Positions 32,135 to 41,819 of a stretch of 64,000 nt of DNA are shown one piece after another. The first letter of the stretch is position 1, and each line of letters starts with the position of its first letter. The stretch covers positions 186,001 to 250,000 of the forward strand of contig JAJKFJ010020950.1 in the NCBI GenBank assembly GCA_027382625.1, in the 5' to 3' direction. The notes under the pieces are model-generated. The model was not told the DNA's origin. It saw only the letters and a program-made list of their open reading frames with translations, and ran no database searches. Source of the stretch: Tetmemena sp. SeJ-2015 (lineage: Eukaryota > Ciliophora > Spirotrichea > Sporadotrichida > Oxytrichidae). A program made the translations under genes and the position numbers.

Positions 32135-33467
32135 TTTCTAATAATTTAACTGAATTATAATATCAATACTCTCTTCTCCATCCTACTAGTGATCTTTAAA
32201 AGCGAAAGTCTTAGAATAAGACATGAGAAAGATTGTTGAAATTAATCTTTGAATCGTATTGGATGGTGGCTGTTGTCTTGGAATAAATTGGAGAGTCTAT
32301 CATAGCTTGGGCCTGAAATCTTCAAACTTATACTCGCCTTTTGAGATCGCTTCCATGATGTTGGCAAGTATTCTAGACCCTTGAAACTTACTCTGTGATT
32401 GAGGTTTGGCTCCTCAACTATGTGAAAGTTATTTTGCATGCCACACACTGTCCTCAAAAGCTCTAGGTGTTTCCTGCTAGGCTTAAATTAAAAATGCATC
32501 CTTCAAAAAACTTAATAAATGGTTAAAGCTTACCTACGAAGAACTCATCTTTTTCCCCATACCAGTAGTGAATTGGAGTCTTCCTCATCTCAGTAAAGTA
32601 GCGCTCATAGTCGTCCAGCTCTTCTAATATATTCTCATATTGCATGTCACAATTTAAATAATATTCGCTTACATTTGGAAGACCATGCTGTCGGGAGGGA
32701 AACAAGCCATTCCAAACAGCAAGCCCAATCTTTTCCTCAAAAGCTTGTAAAACACGTAGTCATTAGTGATACCTCCCCCACTGAATCCGCACAACCAGAT
32801 CTTAGTGTGATCTCCCTCATAAGCAGACACCTCTTCTTAAATGACTAAAGTAGTCATACCCACATACCCAATATCTTATTCTTTAAAAATTTGACTTGGA
32901 TAACTGAAATAGCTGAGCGAATTGCATCTTCGTGGTTCATAGTGTACTTGTCTAGGTCAAAGTCGTACCAGGAAAGCAACTTCGACATCCCTTTAAAAGG
33001 CTCTTTAAAGGTTATGTAGTCTGGCCACATCATCACTATCTTAACCCCCTAATAAAGAGTTTTAGTGCTTAAACAATAACTTCAAAAGATAAATAAGATA
33101 GACTATATTTAAAGATAGAAAGAGCTTAAATGAATGAGAGGGTATTTGGATATTTCAAGATTGACTTACAGCTGGAACTCTGAATTTTCCATTAGCTAGA
33201 AGTTTCTCGTATATTGAGGTGTCCTAACCCGTCCCAGTTAGCCAAATCAAGGTGTGAGATGTCTTTATCCTTTGAGAATTAGAAATATAATCAAAGAGTA
33301 ACATAAATAAGTGATTTCTTTAATGCACTCATTTATTGAGAATCGTTATCCAAGGGATGAAAGTAGACAATCCTCCTCTCTAGATTAACTATCCTCTCAT
33401 ATCTAAACTTATGAGCTGTTTCTATAACTTGAATCTACCTATCTATTTTCTCTTCTTTTAATTCCAT
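32131..33467 (-). CDS. Acyl-protein thioesterase / lysophospholipase-like serine hydrolase
   Basis: Alpha/beta hydrolase of the phospholipase/carboxylesterase group. Start ATG 33467 (minus). After a helical N-terminus comes SHTLIWLTGTGQDTS (the strand and oxyanion loop corresponding to the family's 'VIWLHGLGD'), then IVMMWPD, LLSWYDF (family 'MPSWFDI'), the nucleophile elbow IWLCGFSGGG with the catalytic Ser, HYWYGEKDEFF with the likely catalytic Asp, and EPNLNHRVSF with the likely catalytic His. All three triad residues are present. A GT-AG intron lies at 33049-33169 and two IESs are present. A one-base frame break near 32690 and an unresolved junction near 32480-32530 remain. If no further interruption exists, the stop is TGA at 32131. 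Confidence 0.85.
32842..32896. other. IES, pointer TGACT (plus strand)
   Basis: TGACT at 32842-32846 and 32892-32896. On the minus strand, deletion joins AISVIQV to IQEEVSAYEGD, leading in frame into the catalytic Ser motif. Confidence 0.85.
33049..33169 (-). other. GT-AG intron, 121 nt
   Basis: On the minus strand GTAAGTC...CTTTATTAG. Joins GKFRVPA to GVKIVMMWPD in frame. Confidence 0.85.
33272..33343. other. IES, pointer TTGAGAAT (plus strand)
   Basis: The 8-bp repeat TTGAGAAT lies at 33272-33279 and 33336-33343. On the minus strand, deletion joins HPLDNDSQ to RIKTSHTLIWL in frame. Confidence 0.9.
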
Positions 33468-33869
33468 TGCGTAATATTTATAATGAATTATATTTCAATC
33501 TTTGTATTTGGGCTTTCCCAACTTACTCTAGAAATAATTACATTTGCCCCACCCCTTAGGTGAATTTAAAGTGATTTGCATTGTTTGAAAGATAGAGAGT
33601 GTTTAGCGAAGGATTCTCAGCCAAAATATGAATTATAATGCCAATCGTTCACTCAACCAATGATTGCCAAGAATATTTAATATCTCTATTATAAAGTCTC
33701 GAGGTGGATCCAAACTTATAATATTCCACATTAACATTAAATCCATTTATGCCCTAAAATTGGTCATTTTTATTAGAAAAATGAGATGATCTTAATAAAT
33801 CAGAGCACAATTTATTCTTATATTTTATCATTTGTATTCGAGGGATATTAAATTTCATCTTCTAAAAAT
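33468..33869. other. Divergent intergenic region
   Basis: About 400 AT-rich bases between divergent starts (hydrolase minus, cathepsin plus). It presumably holds both promoters; no motif was recognised. Confidence 0.55.
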
Positions 33870-35070
33870 ATGCTCAAGCTCGTCGTTCTCGGCACCATCG
33901 CTGCCTTCGCTGCTGCCACCCACCCCATCTCCGAAGAGATGGTCGCCCACATCAAGTCCAAGACTTCCCTGTGGCAACCACATGACACTGAGACCAACCC
34001 ATTCAAGGACCTCACCAAGGAGCAACTCCTCGCCAGATGCGGAACCTACATCGTTCCCTCCAACAAGCAGTACCCCGGCTCCACCGTCACCGAGACCCCC
34101 AAGGACTTCGACTCCAGAACCCAGTCAATTCAATCACAATCGATCTTTGATAAGCTATGCTTTTAAGGAATGGGTAAGTGGCCCGGATCCATCCACGCCA
34201 TCAGAGACCAACAACAATGCGGTGCCTGCTGGGCCTTCGGAGCCACCGAGTCCCTTTCCGACAGACTCGCCATCAACTCCAAGAACGCCATCAACGTTGT
34301 TCTCTCACCAGAGGACCTCGTCAGCTGCGACACCACCGACTACGGTTGCAATCGTAATTTCCATAAGTTCACACTCCCTTATCTCTTTCACTGCTCTAAG
34401 CACTTTCAATATCTGTAGAATGGTGGATATATGGACATGGCCTGGGAATACCTCGACCAAAACGGAGCTGTGACCGATGGTTGCTTCCCCTACACCGCTG
34501 GCAGTGGAAACGCACCCGCTTGCCAGAGCAAGTGCTCCGACTCTGAGTCCTTCAAGAAGTACAAGTGCATTGACGGCACCATCAGAAACCCCACCACCCC
34601 CGACCAAATTAGATCAGAGATCTTCAACCACGGTCCCGTTGAGGCTGCCTTCACCGTCTACGAAGACTTCTTCAACTACCAGTCCGGTATCTACAAGCAC
34701 GTCTCCGGAGGTGTTGCTGGTGGTCACGCCATCAAGCTCCTCGGATTCGGAAACGACAACGGAACCAACTACTGGCTCGCCGCCAACTCCTGGGGAACCG
34801 GCTGGGGAATCCAAACTCACTCTCTTTGTTTATAAGATGCTAGATTGGAGGTTGCTCCTTTGCTTTTTCCTTTAAAGATAGTGAATGGACGGATTCTTCA
34901 AAGTGTTGCTATGAAAATTTAAGATAGGCTTTTAATAAGGAAGGATTCTTCAAGATCGCTGAAGGTGAATGCGGCATTAAAATACTTCTATGTGGATGAA
35001 TAAGAGGTGAGAAAATATTTAATGAGGCGGCATTGAGGGACAAGTCTTCTCTTGCGACCCCCAGATCTGA
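33870..35070 (+). CDS. Cathepsin B-type papain-family cysteine protease
   Basis: Lysosomal/secreted C1A peptidase. Start ATG 33870 with a signal peptide (LKLVVLGTIAAFAAATHP), a short propeptide, then the mature domain: DQQQCGACWAFGATES with the catalytic Cys, DLVSCDTTDYGCNGGYMD (Cys pairs), GPVEAAFTVYEDFFNYQSGIY, GGHAIKLLGFG with the catalytic His, and ANSWGTGWG with the catalytic Asn. After five IESs are removed the end reads GFFKIAEGECGI and CDPQI, stop TGA 35068-35070. About 330 residues, normal for the family. Codon use is much more GC-rich than neighbouring genes, consistent with high expression. No GT-AG intron is needed. Confidence 0.95.
34127..34171. other. IES candidate, pointer AAT
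   Basis: AAT at 34127-34129 and 34169-34171. The 42-bp unit is in frame and would insert about 14 foreign residues just before the catalytic Cys motif. Deletion joins FDSRTQS to MGKWPGSIHAI. The short pointer makes the edge approximate. Confidence 0.65.
34350..34421. other. IES, pointer AAT
   Basis: AAT at 34350-34352 and 34419-34421. Deletion restores the conserved CNGGYMD of cathepsin B. The GTAATT...TGTAG inside, read as an intron, would give the wrong frame. Confidence 0.88.
34807..34886. other. IES, pointer GAAT
   Basis: GAAT at 34807-34810 and 34883-34886. Deleting 76 bp joins WGTGWG to MDGFF in frame. Confidence 0.85.
34891..34953. other. IES, pointer GGATTCTTCAA
   Basis: An 11-bp repeat GGATTCTTCAA lies at 34891-34901 and 34943-34953. 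Left unexcised, the frame ends at TGA after KVLL. Excised, it reads DGFFKIAEGEC. Confidence 0.93.
34971..35034. other. IES, pointer GCGGCATT
   Basis: The 8-bp repeat GCGGCATT lies at 34971-34978 and 35027-35034. Deletion joins GECGI to EGQVFSCDPQI and the terminal TGA. Confidence 0.93.
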
Positions 35071-35329
35071 ACACCATCAGAGCTAGATTGAGCTGACTCT
35101 CACGATGAAGCCATCTAATCGTAAACCATCATTCGTATATCAATTACATTTGACTAAGTTTAAAATAAACTCACTTCTCCCTCTCTATCTTTCCCCTTTA
35201 AGTCGAATCTTTAATCACTAAGTTTCTTATCCCTACTTCATAATGCTAATCTCTAAGAATATAGTAGTATCATTCAAAATATGCTCATACTCAAATTTCA
35301 CTTAGCTCTATGATGAGGATTTAATTTAT

Positions 35330-36082
35330 AATATGATGATCATCAGTTGTGAATATCTGATTTCTTATTCTCTTTTTCAATATCATTTTGGCTCTGCAAG
35401 ATTTGTTCCTTCCTCACAAGCAAGCAAGCAAATGTTAAATCCAAGTTTAACAAATATAGGATCAACTTCATGGTCAATAATATCCTATATGAGTTGAGTA
35501 GCAGTTTGACCACCATACTTGATGACACTCTTAAAACTAGAAGATGAGTTAATAAATTCAACTTATCTAAAGATGAGATTATGAATTTTTTGTCAATTAT
35601 GAGTAAAGGGTAGTGGCATCTTTGTGCTAGTGAGTTGAAATAACCAATGTCACGCTTCAAACAAATCACTCTCATTTCAAACTTCAAACAACAGTAGCTT
35701 TAGTATTTAAGAGTCAATTAGTTATGAATCTTATCAGTTTCTGGTTTCAATTTATTCAAATACCAAATATCTTAGTGGCAAGGTGGAAGATTCTCTCCCC
35801 ATCACTAATCTCAGCCTATCATTTATCTTAAAACGAGCTAGGAACTTAATACACTAATCTAGAATATATTAAAGTCACTCACAAAGACTACTAACTCATA
35901 TCACTTATTGCTAACTTTATCTCTTATAGGGATATATATCCTTGAGGCAAAATCTAAAGCTAAATACAAAGTTAGGGAGTTTATTCGATAGTCTTTTATT
36001 AGGATTCAAAATACCTCTCTTCAATTTTTATTAAAGAGGGAATTATTTTTTGCTCTGTTACTTCATTGGCTAGAATCTTTGA
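35330..36082 (+). CDS. Possible unknown gene, interrupted
   Basis: Not recognised. Two frames look protein-like: KSKFNKYRINFMVNN to DDTLKTRR (about 35400-35544), continuing past an in-frame TGA at 35545 as NKFNLSKDEIMNFLS, and a second frame from about 35640 to TGA 36080-36082 (about 150 codons, e.g. SNNSSFSIQESISYE, GKVEDSLPITNLSLS). A frame switch between them suggests an IES or intron near 35640-35700. The alternative is chance openness, since only TGA stops translation in this code; the second frame is the stronger half. Confidence 0.35.
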
Positions 36083-36399
36083 AAGCCCATATTTTTCTTC
36101 CTTTAGATAACTATGTTATAATGCAATCTGTGACTAGGACTGCTTGCTAGTATATATTCTCAAATTTTGACATTTATCTTATCTTCTCTCCTCATTAATT
36201 CAACAAGAGATTTATCGTAATGAATTGAAAATAACCATAAATTATTAAGTTGTAAACAATCATGCAAAAGGGCCTATTGCTAAAGTTTCTTTTCAACCAT
36301 CACCACCACCAGTAGAAAGGAGGGATCCCTTAAACCATTCCTTATTAAATATCCTAGAGAGTGAAATGTGGATAGAGGAGTACTTAGATCCTCGTCGCT

Positions 36400-37820
36400 A
36401 TGAGAAGAAGTTTTGCAACTGCTCCTTTGAAAAAGCCTCAGACATGCTTCTATAAAATTCTGAATGTGAGTGCCAGAGCCACTCCAGAGGAAATTAAGAC
36501 ATCTTACTACGAACTAGGTAATCTATAGTTTAGAGTTTTTCCTTCACTTCATTTTTACCTTAATTTAACTTTTACTTATAGCTAAGAAGTATCACCCAGA
36601 CACTATCTAAGATGAAGATAAACAAGGAGCATAGGTAAGTAACTTATTAGTGTTGTTAGACTTGAATGATAGGAACGGTTCAAAGAAATCACTGAGGCCT
36701 ATTCTGTATTAGGAGATTCAGAGTAAAGGCAAAAGTATGATAGACTTTTATTTGGCGACTCAGCTGCAACCTCAGACTTCTCAAATTAAGACGCCTATGA
36801 CTACTGGAGAGAAAGAGATCCAAAGGGCTTTAAAAGTCAAAGAACTAAAGAGCAGCAAGAGCAAGATCGTATTAGAGAGAAAGTCAGGAATTAATATCAT
36901 TTCTATTATCTTAAAGAAGAAATTATATTGAATGCACAAGGCTATGATGAATTTTTTGATCGCTATGAAAATCATAGAGAGAAGAACTAAGCGAGAGAGC
37001 ACCTCTTGAGGGGAGAGGGATTCTACAATCTCAACAAGAAATATGGAACCGACTATGATTACTATCAGGAGGTTATGTAAATTCCATCCGTTTCATATAT
37101 TTATGAAGGCAGATGAAGAACACAAAGACAAATATGTTTAGTTCAGAGAGAACTTTGCAGAGGAAAATTACTGGGACACGAGGGCTAACTCAGCCTACTA
37201 CTCTCAGCCTGCTAGTACGAGAGCGTGGCTGACGATGAAGAAGGTAATGAGCTTTTATTGGGATTTAGCTCTGGTGTGGGGCGGCTTCGCACTCCTTTTC
37301 GTAGTGTACAACGCCAGCACTACTTCTTCAAAGACCAATCAACAATGTCAATTAAACGCTTTTTATCTTAATCTTCATATGAGTAGATCTATTTGCCTCC
37401 TCTCTATCTCTTAATCTTAATGAAGTTTGAAGTTTAATTCTGTGTTTGGTGAATGTGTCTCATGCATATCTATAGATAATTAAGACTCGGTCACTGGAAC
37501 CACTTGAGATAGTGCAGGGCCACTCCTACTATGATAACAAATACTCGCCTGAGGATGACTTCGCCCCTAACAATAAAACTCAAGCAGTCGCTACTCTTGA
37601 GAATTAGCAAAAAGTATAGATGCCCACCTTTACTCCTGATCTAAGCACTAAGCCAAACTATAGCTACTCAGTTCCTAAGACTGCAAATGAAAATGGAAAA
37701 AATGAAGCATAATCAAATAGTAAAGGTGAATAAGAAAATTCAAACTAGAAAGAAAAAGAGGAGGAGGAATCTGAATTTGATAAGCTTTTCAATAGCAGAA
37801 GAAGAAAGAATTCTAAGTGA
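36400..37820 (+). CDS. J-domain (DnaJ-like) membrane protein
   Basis: Hsp40-type co-chaperone. Start ATG 36400; the Arg/Ser-rich start (MRRSFATAPLKKPQ) could be a mitochondrial presequence. The J domain follows: [31 protein letters not shown], containing the HPD motif that activates Hsp70, then ERFKEITEAYSVLGD and RQKYDRLLFG. Next come a charged helical region, one membrane helix (WDLALVWGGFALLFVVY) and a disordered acidic tail (EKEEEESEFDKLF), stop TGA 37818-37820. There are two GT-AG introns within the J domain and two IESs. No G/F or zinc-finger region was seen, so it is a class III J protein. Location inferred: a mitochondrial or other organelle membrane. Confidence 0.9.
36518..36672 (+). 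other. Two GT-AG introns in the J domain
   Basis: Introns 36518-36581 and 36635-36672 begin GTAAT and GTAAG and end TTATAG and ATGATAG. They join [12 protein letters not shown] and KQGAQ-ERFKEI in frame. Confidence 0.87.
37073..37105. other. IES, pointer TTATG
   Basis: TTATG at 37073-37077 and 37101-37105. The 28-bp deletion joins YYQEVM to KADEEHKDKY and restores the frame. Confidence 0.85.
37331..37486. other. IES, pointer AAGAC
   Basis: AAGAC at 37331-37335 and 37482-37486. Deleting 151 bp joins NASTTSSKT to RSLEPLEIVQ in frame. A competing AATTAA repeat inside gives the wrong frame. Confidence 0.85.
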
Positions 37821-38302
37821 AAAGAAGAATTATAATTCAAGTTTTATTTCTTGCTAATTTTTAAATAAAACTCAATCTTGCTTGATCATCAATATCGGGA
37901 ATCAATCTTAACTACTTCTTGATCTGATTATAATGATCTCTGGAGAATAAGAATTTGAAGATGTCTGTGGTACAAAGATTGCAAATAAAAATAAAAAAAT
38001 ATTAAGAAGAATTTTTATAACAGAGCATAAACTTTTCCTAAGAAATTCAAATTAAAGCAAAAATCTTTCGCATTAATTTATAAATACTGTTTATGATCAT
38101 GTATGTGTGCGGGAGTCTGTTTTCCTTATATCAAGTTAAAAATAATCTTACAAGCGAATTTGAAATAAATCTATATCGATTTTGACATAATTTCTTCCTT
38201 AAAATGTTTTTAATGTTGAATTTAAATATAAAGCTCTCTTTCAAAAAATTTATTAGAACATCATCAGTAAATTACAATTGTGAATTAATTTGTCAATTCT
38301 TA
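37821..38302. other. Intergenic, AT-rich
   Basis: 482 bp with no recognised gene. The frame upstream of ATG 38303 is open but AT-rich and not protein-like. Confidence 0.5.
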
Positions 38303-41300
38303 ATGGATAATTTGTCAGAATTAGGTCAAAAAGATATTCCAGCTGACACTACCAAGCTTGCCATTCTCATTGGTATATCCGCCTATGATCTCTCAGAATA
38401 TTCTCAAAATGATCTTAAAATCTATACTTTATAATTTCACTATAATTATCCAAGCAAACTCTCACATTAAGAACTTTCCTATGTCCTCAGAGATTTGAGA
38501 GTGATGAGAAATCATCTTTAGAAGCACCATTTCCAGACTTTGATTTTGCAAGACTGCACTTCTGCAGAGTTGGAATCATACTTTGATAAACTAGCAAATT
38601 TCAAAGCCCTCAAATACCTTTTCATTTACTTCTCTGGGATGGGTTTCTCTCTCGGATATGATATAGAAACAAATTATAGAGAGGACCTTCGACTTACTTA
38701 ATAATAATATCAAATCTATACATATTAACCTCCTGTCTTTGTGTTTACATTTATTGTTAATAGATTTGCATAATGCCAGATTTAAGCACCTTTAATCCCA
38801 GAAAGGCTATAAAACCTCGATTGAAAAACTCTAAAAAATTCAGATCTTGTCTCGTCCTGGCCGACCTTTAAACTCCACCCTCCTCCCTAGTTCAAAACTT
38901 AATAGAGAACGAGTCTTTATTAACTGCGAAGAAAAAATTGAGGGTGTTAAACTCTACTGATAGGATACTCTTTGAGCATAAGCAATGGTACACCTTTAAC
39001 TTCATCTATGATGATGAGTAGGGATATCATAAGTACTACCCGCCAGAACAGATTTCACTTGGCTCTCAGATTTTTATATCCTCCTTGCTAAGCAATCAAT
39101 TTTAGGACAAGAAACTTGAGTAAGTTTATTTCAGTTATAGCCTTGGAGATCTCAGTTGATCTATTTTCTGAATTTTTAGTTCTCAATAATAATCTTGAAC
39201 ATAGGAAATATTTGTAAGCGAAAAGCTTTTCAGATGTGCTGAACTATCTGTATCGACCGCGAACCTTAAAGCAGAGGGAGGCTTGTGAGTCTTCCTTGAA
39301 ATTCATTATCAGAGAGAAAGACAGGGAAGGCAGCTGCATAGATTAAGTTTCATTATTGGCTAATCATAATAAATTGAATTTAACTTTGCAAAAAAAGGTA
39401 TAACTTCTATATGGGCGGTATATATTATCATAAATTAATTTTTAAGTTCCTAAAGTAGACCCAAAATATAAGAAAGGCCATCCCAAAATTAAACTGCCTC
39501 TATGTGAGAATCTCTTAAATAAATGTGTATATTTGATAGTATAAAACATATGAAATTTGAATGTCTTTCAGATTGTGGCTTAAGATTTAGCTTACAATAA
39601 TTATTATAATCATGATTTGACTTTGAGTATATATGTATGTTTAGAAGCTATGGATCAGTACTGCCCTCTGCTGGACTCTATAGACATGTTAAGGGACGAC
39701 CATGATACAAGGATGTTCATCCTGCCCTCGCGAGAACAAGCAAACTAGAGGAGATGGCTCTTCGCTTTTAATCAATCTCAAGTAAATTTGTTTGACCTAT
39801 AGACGATGAAACCCAGAGAATTAGCTAGATTACCCTTCGAATGGACAGTCGGATTCATTAATAAATAAATAGACATCTTAAATAATACAAATTTAAATCG
39901 GAGGGAATCTCTTTTACATCAAGAAGGCCAATTACTCCATCAGAGATAGGATTTTGTACGTTCTCTCAGAACAGAATAAATAATAAATAACTTTAGATAA
40001 TTAAGAAAAGGCATTAATTTGTAATAAGTTGTATGCTATGGAGATTATAGAAAATGAATTTAAGTTGCTGGCAAACTTCGAGATGGAATAGTACGAGATC
40101 TCTGACTTCACTCTCTTGGAGGAGAGTTTTTTAGTTGTGGTTCTCAATACTAATGAGCTCCCTATAGACATTAGAATATATTTAAATAAATTAGGATATA
40201 TTTGAATCTTGAATTAAAATGAGAAGGAGTGAGCCAAACATAGTTGTGATAAATTATAGCAAAGATTAAAACCGTTTTCTCTTAATTCAGAAGATACCTG
40301 AATTCAACAATGGTAGCTTATCTCAATTGAAATCCTACTTCAATGAATGACTAGCAAATTTTTGCTGTACTTATTACTAAGTTAATTTTTTATTGATTAT
40401 GAAGATTGCGGGATATGGGAGGTTCGGGGCATGGGCTGGAAGAATATTAGCTCCCCCTTCTACGAAGTTTACTGCCTAATCCACAAGCCTTTTATTTAAA
40501 CAGATATCGATCAAATCGAAGGTCAGCAATTCAACTACAATTTAAGTAGAGAGCAGATGGAGACTTTCCTCTACCCCTCTGTCTCGGAAATTTAGTCAAC
40601 TCTAAAGATCGTCTCCTATGGGAAACTTGAGGATGGCACCTTATTTGTAGCTCATTCCTCCTCAATTGCATTCTATGACCAAAGAATGAGGAGCGTTAAA
40701 AAATAGTACAAGTTTCAAAGCTCGTTTTACATTTCAGATGTCGTATCTCTCTCTAGTCAAAATTTATTATCAAATTCCCATATCTTGGTTTAAAAATGAA
40801 AGGAAAAGGAACATCAAAAGAATAATTTTATCAAAATATAATTATCTATAGAATATTTCAGCTTTTTTTGGGAAGTTATATTCCATTAGTTGAGAATATA
40901 TTTCTATGAAGCATAAATTTGAAATATAATGATTTCTTCTTTTTCTTGTATGAATGTTAAGTCATCTTGGGAGTGGAGAATACGATATGGCTCTTGTAAT
41001 TACTTATTTAAAGTATTCTAAATGAAAAAAAAAACTTTAACAGTTTTTATTTGTTAATTACAAGCAATAAGATTTACTTGGCACATTTCAAGCACTCTGA
41101 ACTGATTACCATAGCGTGCACTTACTTCAATAACTCTTCTTTTGGAGAGGGAGCGTTCCTAGATCTAAGAGGAGTATAGAATCAAAACAATAATATTGCA
41201 AATCTTAGCTATAATTTTGAACTCCTTGAGAACGAGGAGTAAGAGAAAAAGCCTCAAATAGAAATTAAAGAGGAGAAGACTCAAATGGATTCTAAATCAA

Positions 41301-41416
41301 CTCCTCCCAGTGTAAAGTTCTGGGTCAATTCAGTTTCGTCAAGGGAGGCCAGGCTTTTATAATTTTAATTGGAGAATGAGTTAATAGAAGTGCTGAATAA
41401 GTGTAGTGAGATATGA
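38303..41416 (+). CDS. Caspase-fold pseudo-protease fused to beta-propeller-like region (copy 1)
   Basis: Start ATG 38303 (MDNLSELGQKD). The first domain matches the caspase/metacaspase p20 fold: KLAILIGISAYDL (strand 1), ELSYVLRDLRVMRNHLQKHHF, YLFIYFSGMGFS where family members have SGHG, and RVFINCEEKIEG near the catalytic Cys strand. The catalytic His is Met here, so proteolysis is unlikely. The rest (39200-41400) looks like repeated beta-strand blades (WLFAFNQSQVNLFDLQT, RDRILYVLSEQNK, GTLFVAHSSSIAFYDQ, NKIYLAHFKHSE) and an acidic tail, ending at TGA 41414-41416. One IES is well defined; other frame changes near 38955, 39200 and 40250-41050 are unresolved. A paralogue lies at 46002. Confidence 0.65.
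38390..38464. other. IES, pointer CTCTCA
   Basis: CTCTCA at 38390-38395 and 38459-38464. The 69-bp unit is in frame; deletion joins IGISAYDLS to HQELSYVLRD, giving the expected caspase spacing. Confidence 0.8.
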
Positions 41417-41819
41417 TTGGAATGAATTTCGAATTATTTTTAGCTTATTGAAGGAATGAACTCGCAAAGTGTAATTTATCGATTTTGAATATCTTGTTTC
41501 TTATCTTAAACATCAATAAGGCTTTTATAAAGCATTTGGATTCTGGTATTTACAAAAATTAGTAAAAATAAGTAAGATATATATTCCATATTCAGCCTTA
41601 AATTGTAAAATCATTCTTCATTTGCTGCTCTAATTAAATTAATAATTAACGTTTTATTTCTCATAACTTGTTTTCGACTATCTTCTTCTTCTTTACTTGT
41701 TTGGATAATAAATATTAGAAGGGACCTTCCCTATTTCATTTCATGATTAGTTTGAAGTATATTATTTTGTTAAGTAGGGGAGAGATATAATTCATAATTT
41801 AGTTTTAGAAGTTCTTTTG
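41417..41819. other. Intergenic, AT-rich
   Basis: About 400 AT-rich bases between two plus-strand genes; nothing recognised. Confidence 0.5.

Noticed and set aside
33832..34875. Pro/Ser/Thr-rich plus-strand frames overlapping cathepsin B
   Set aside because: Out-of-frame shadows of the GC-rich cathepsin B coding sequence; the in-frame product has all catalytic motifs.
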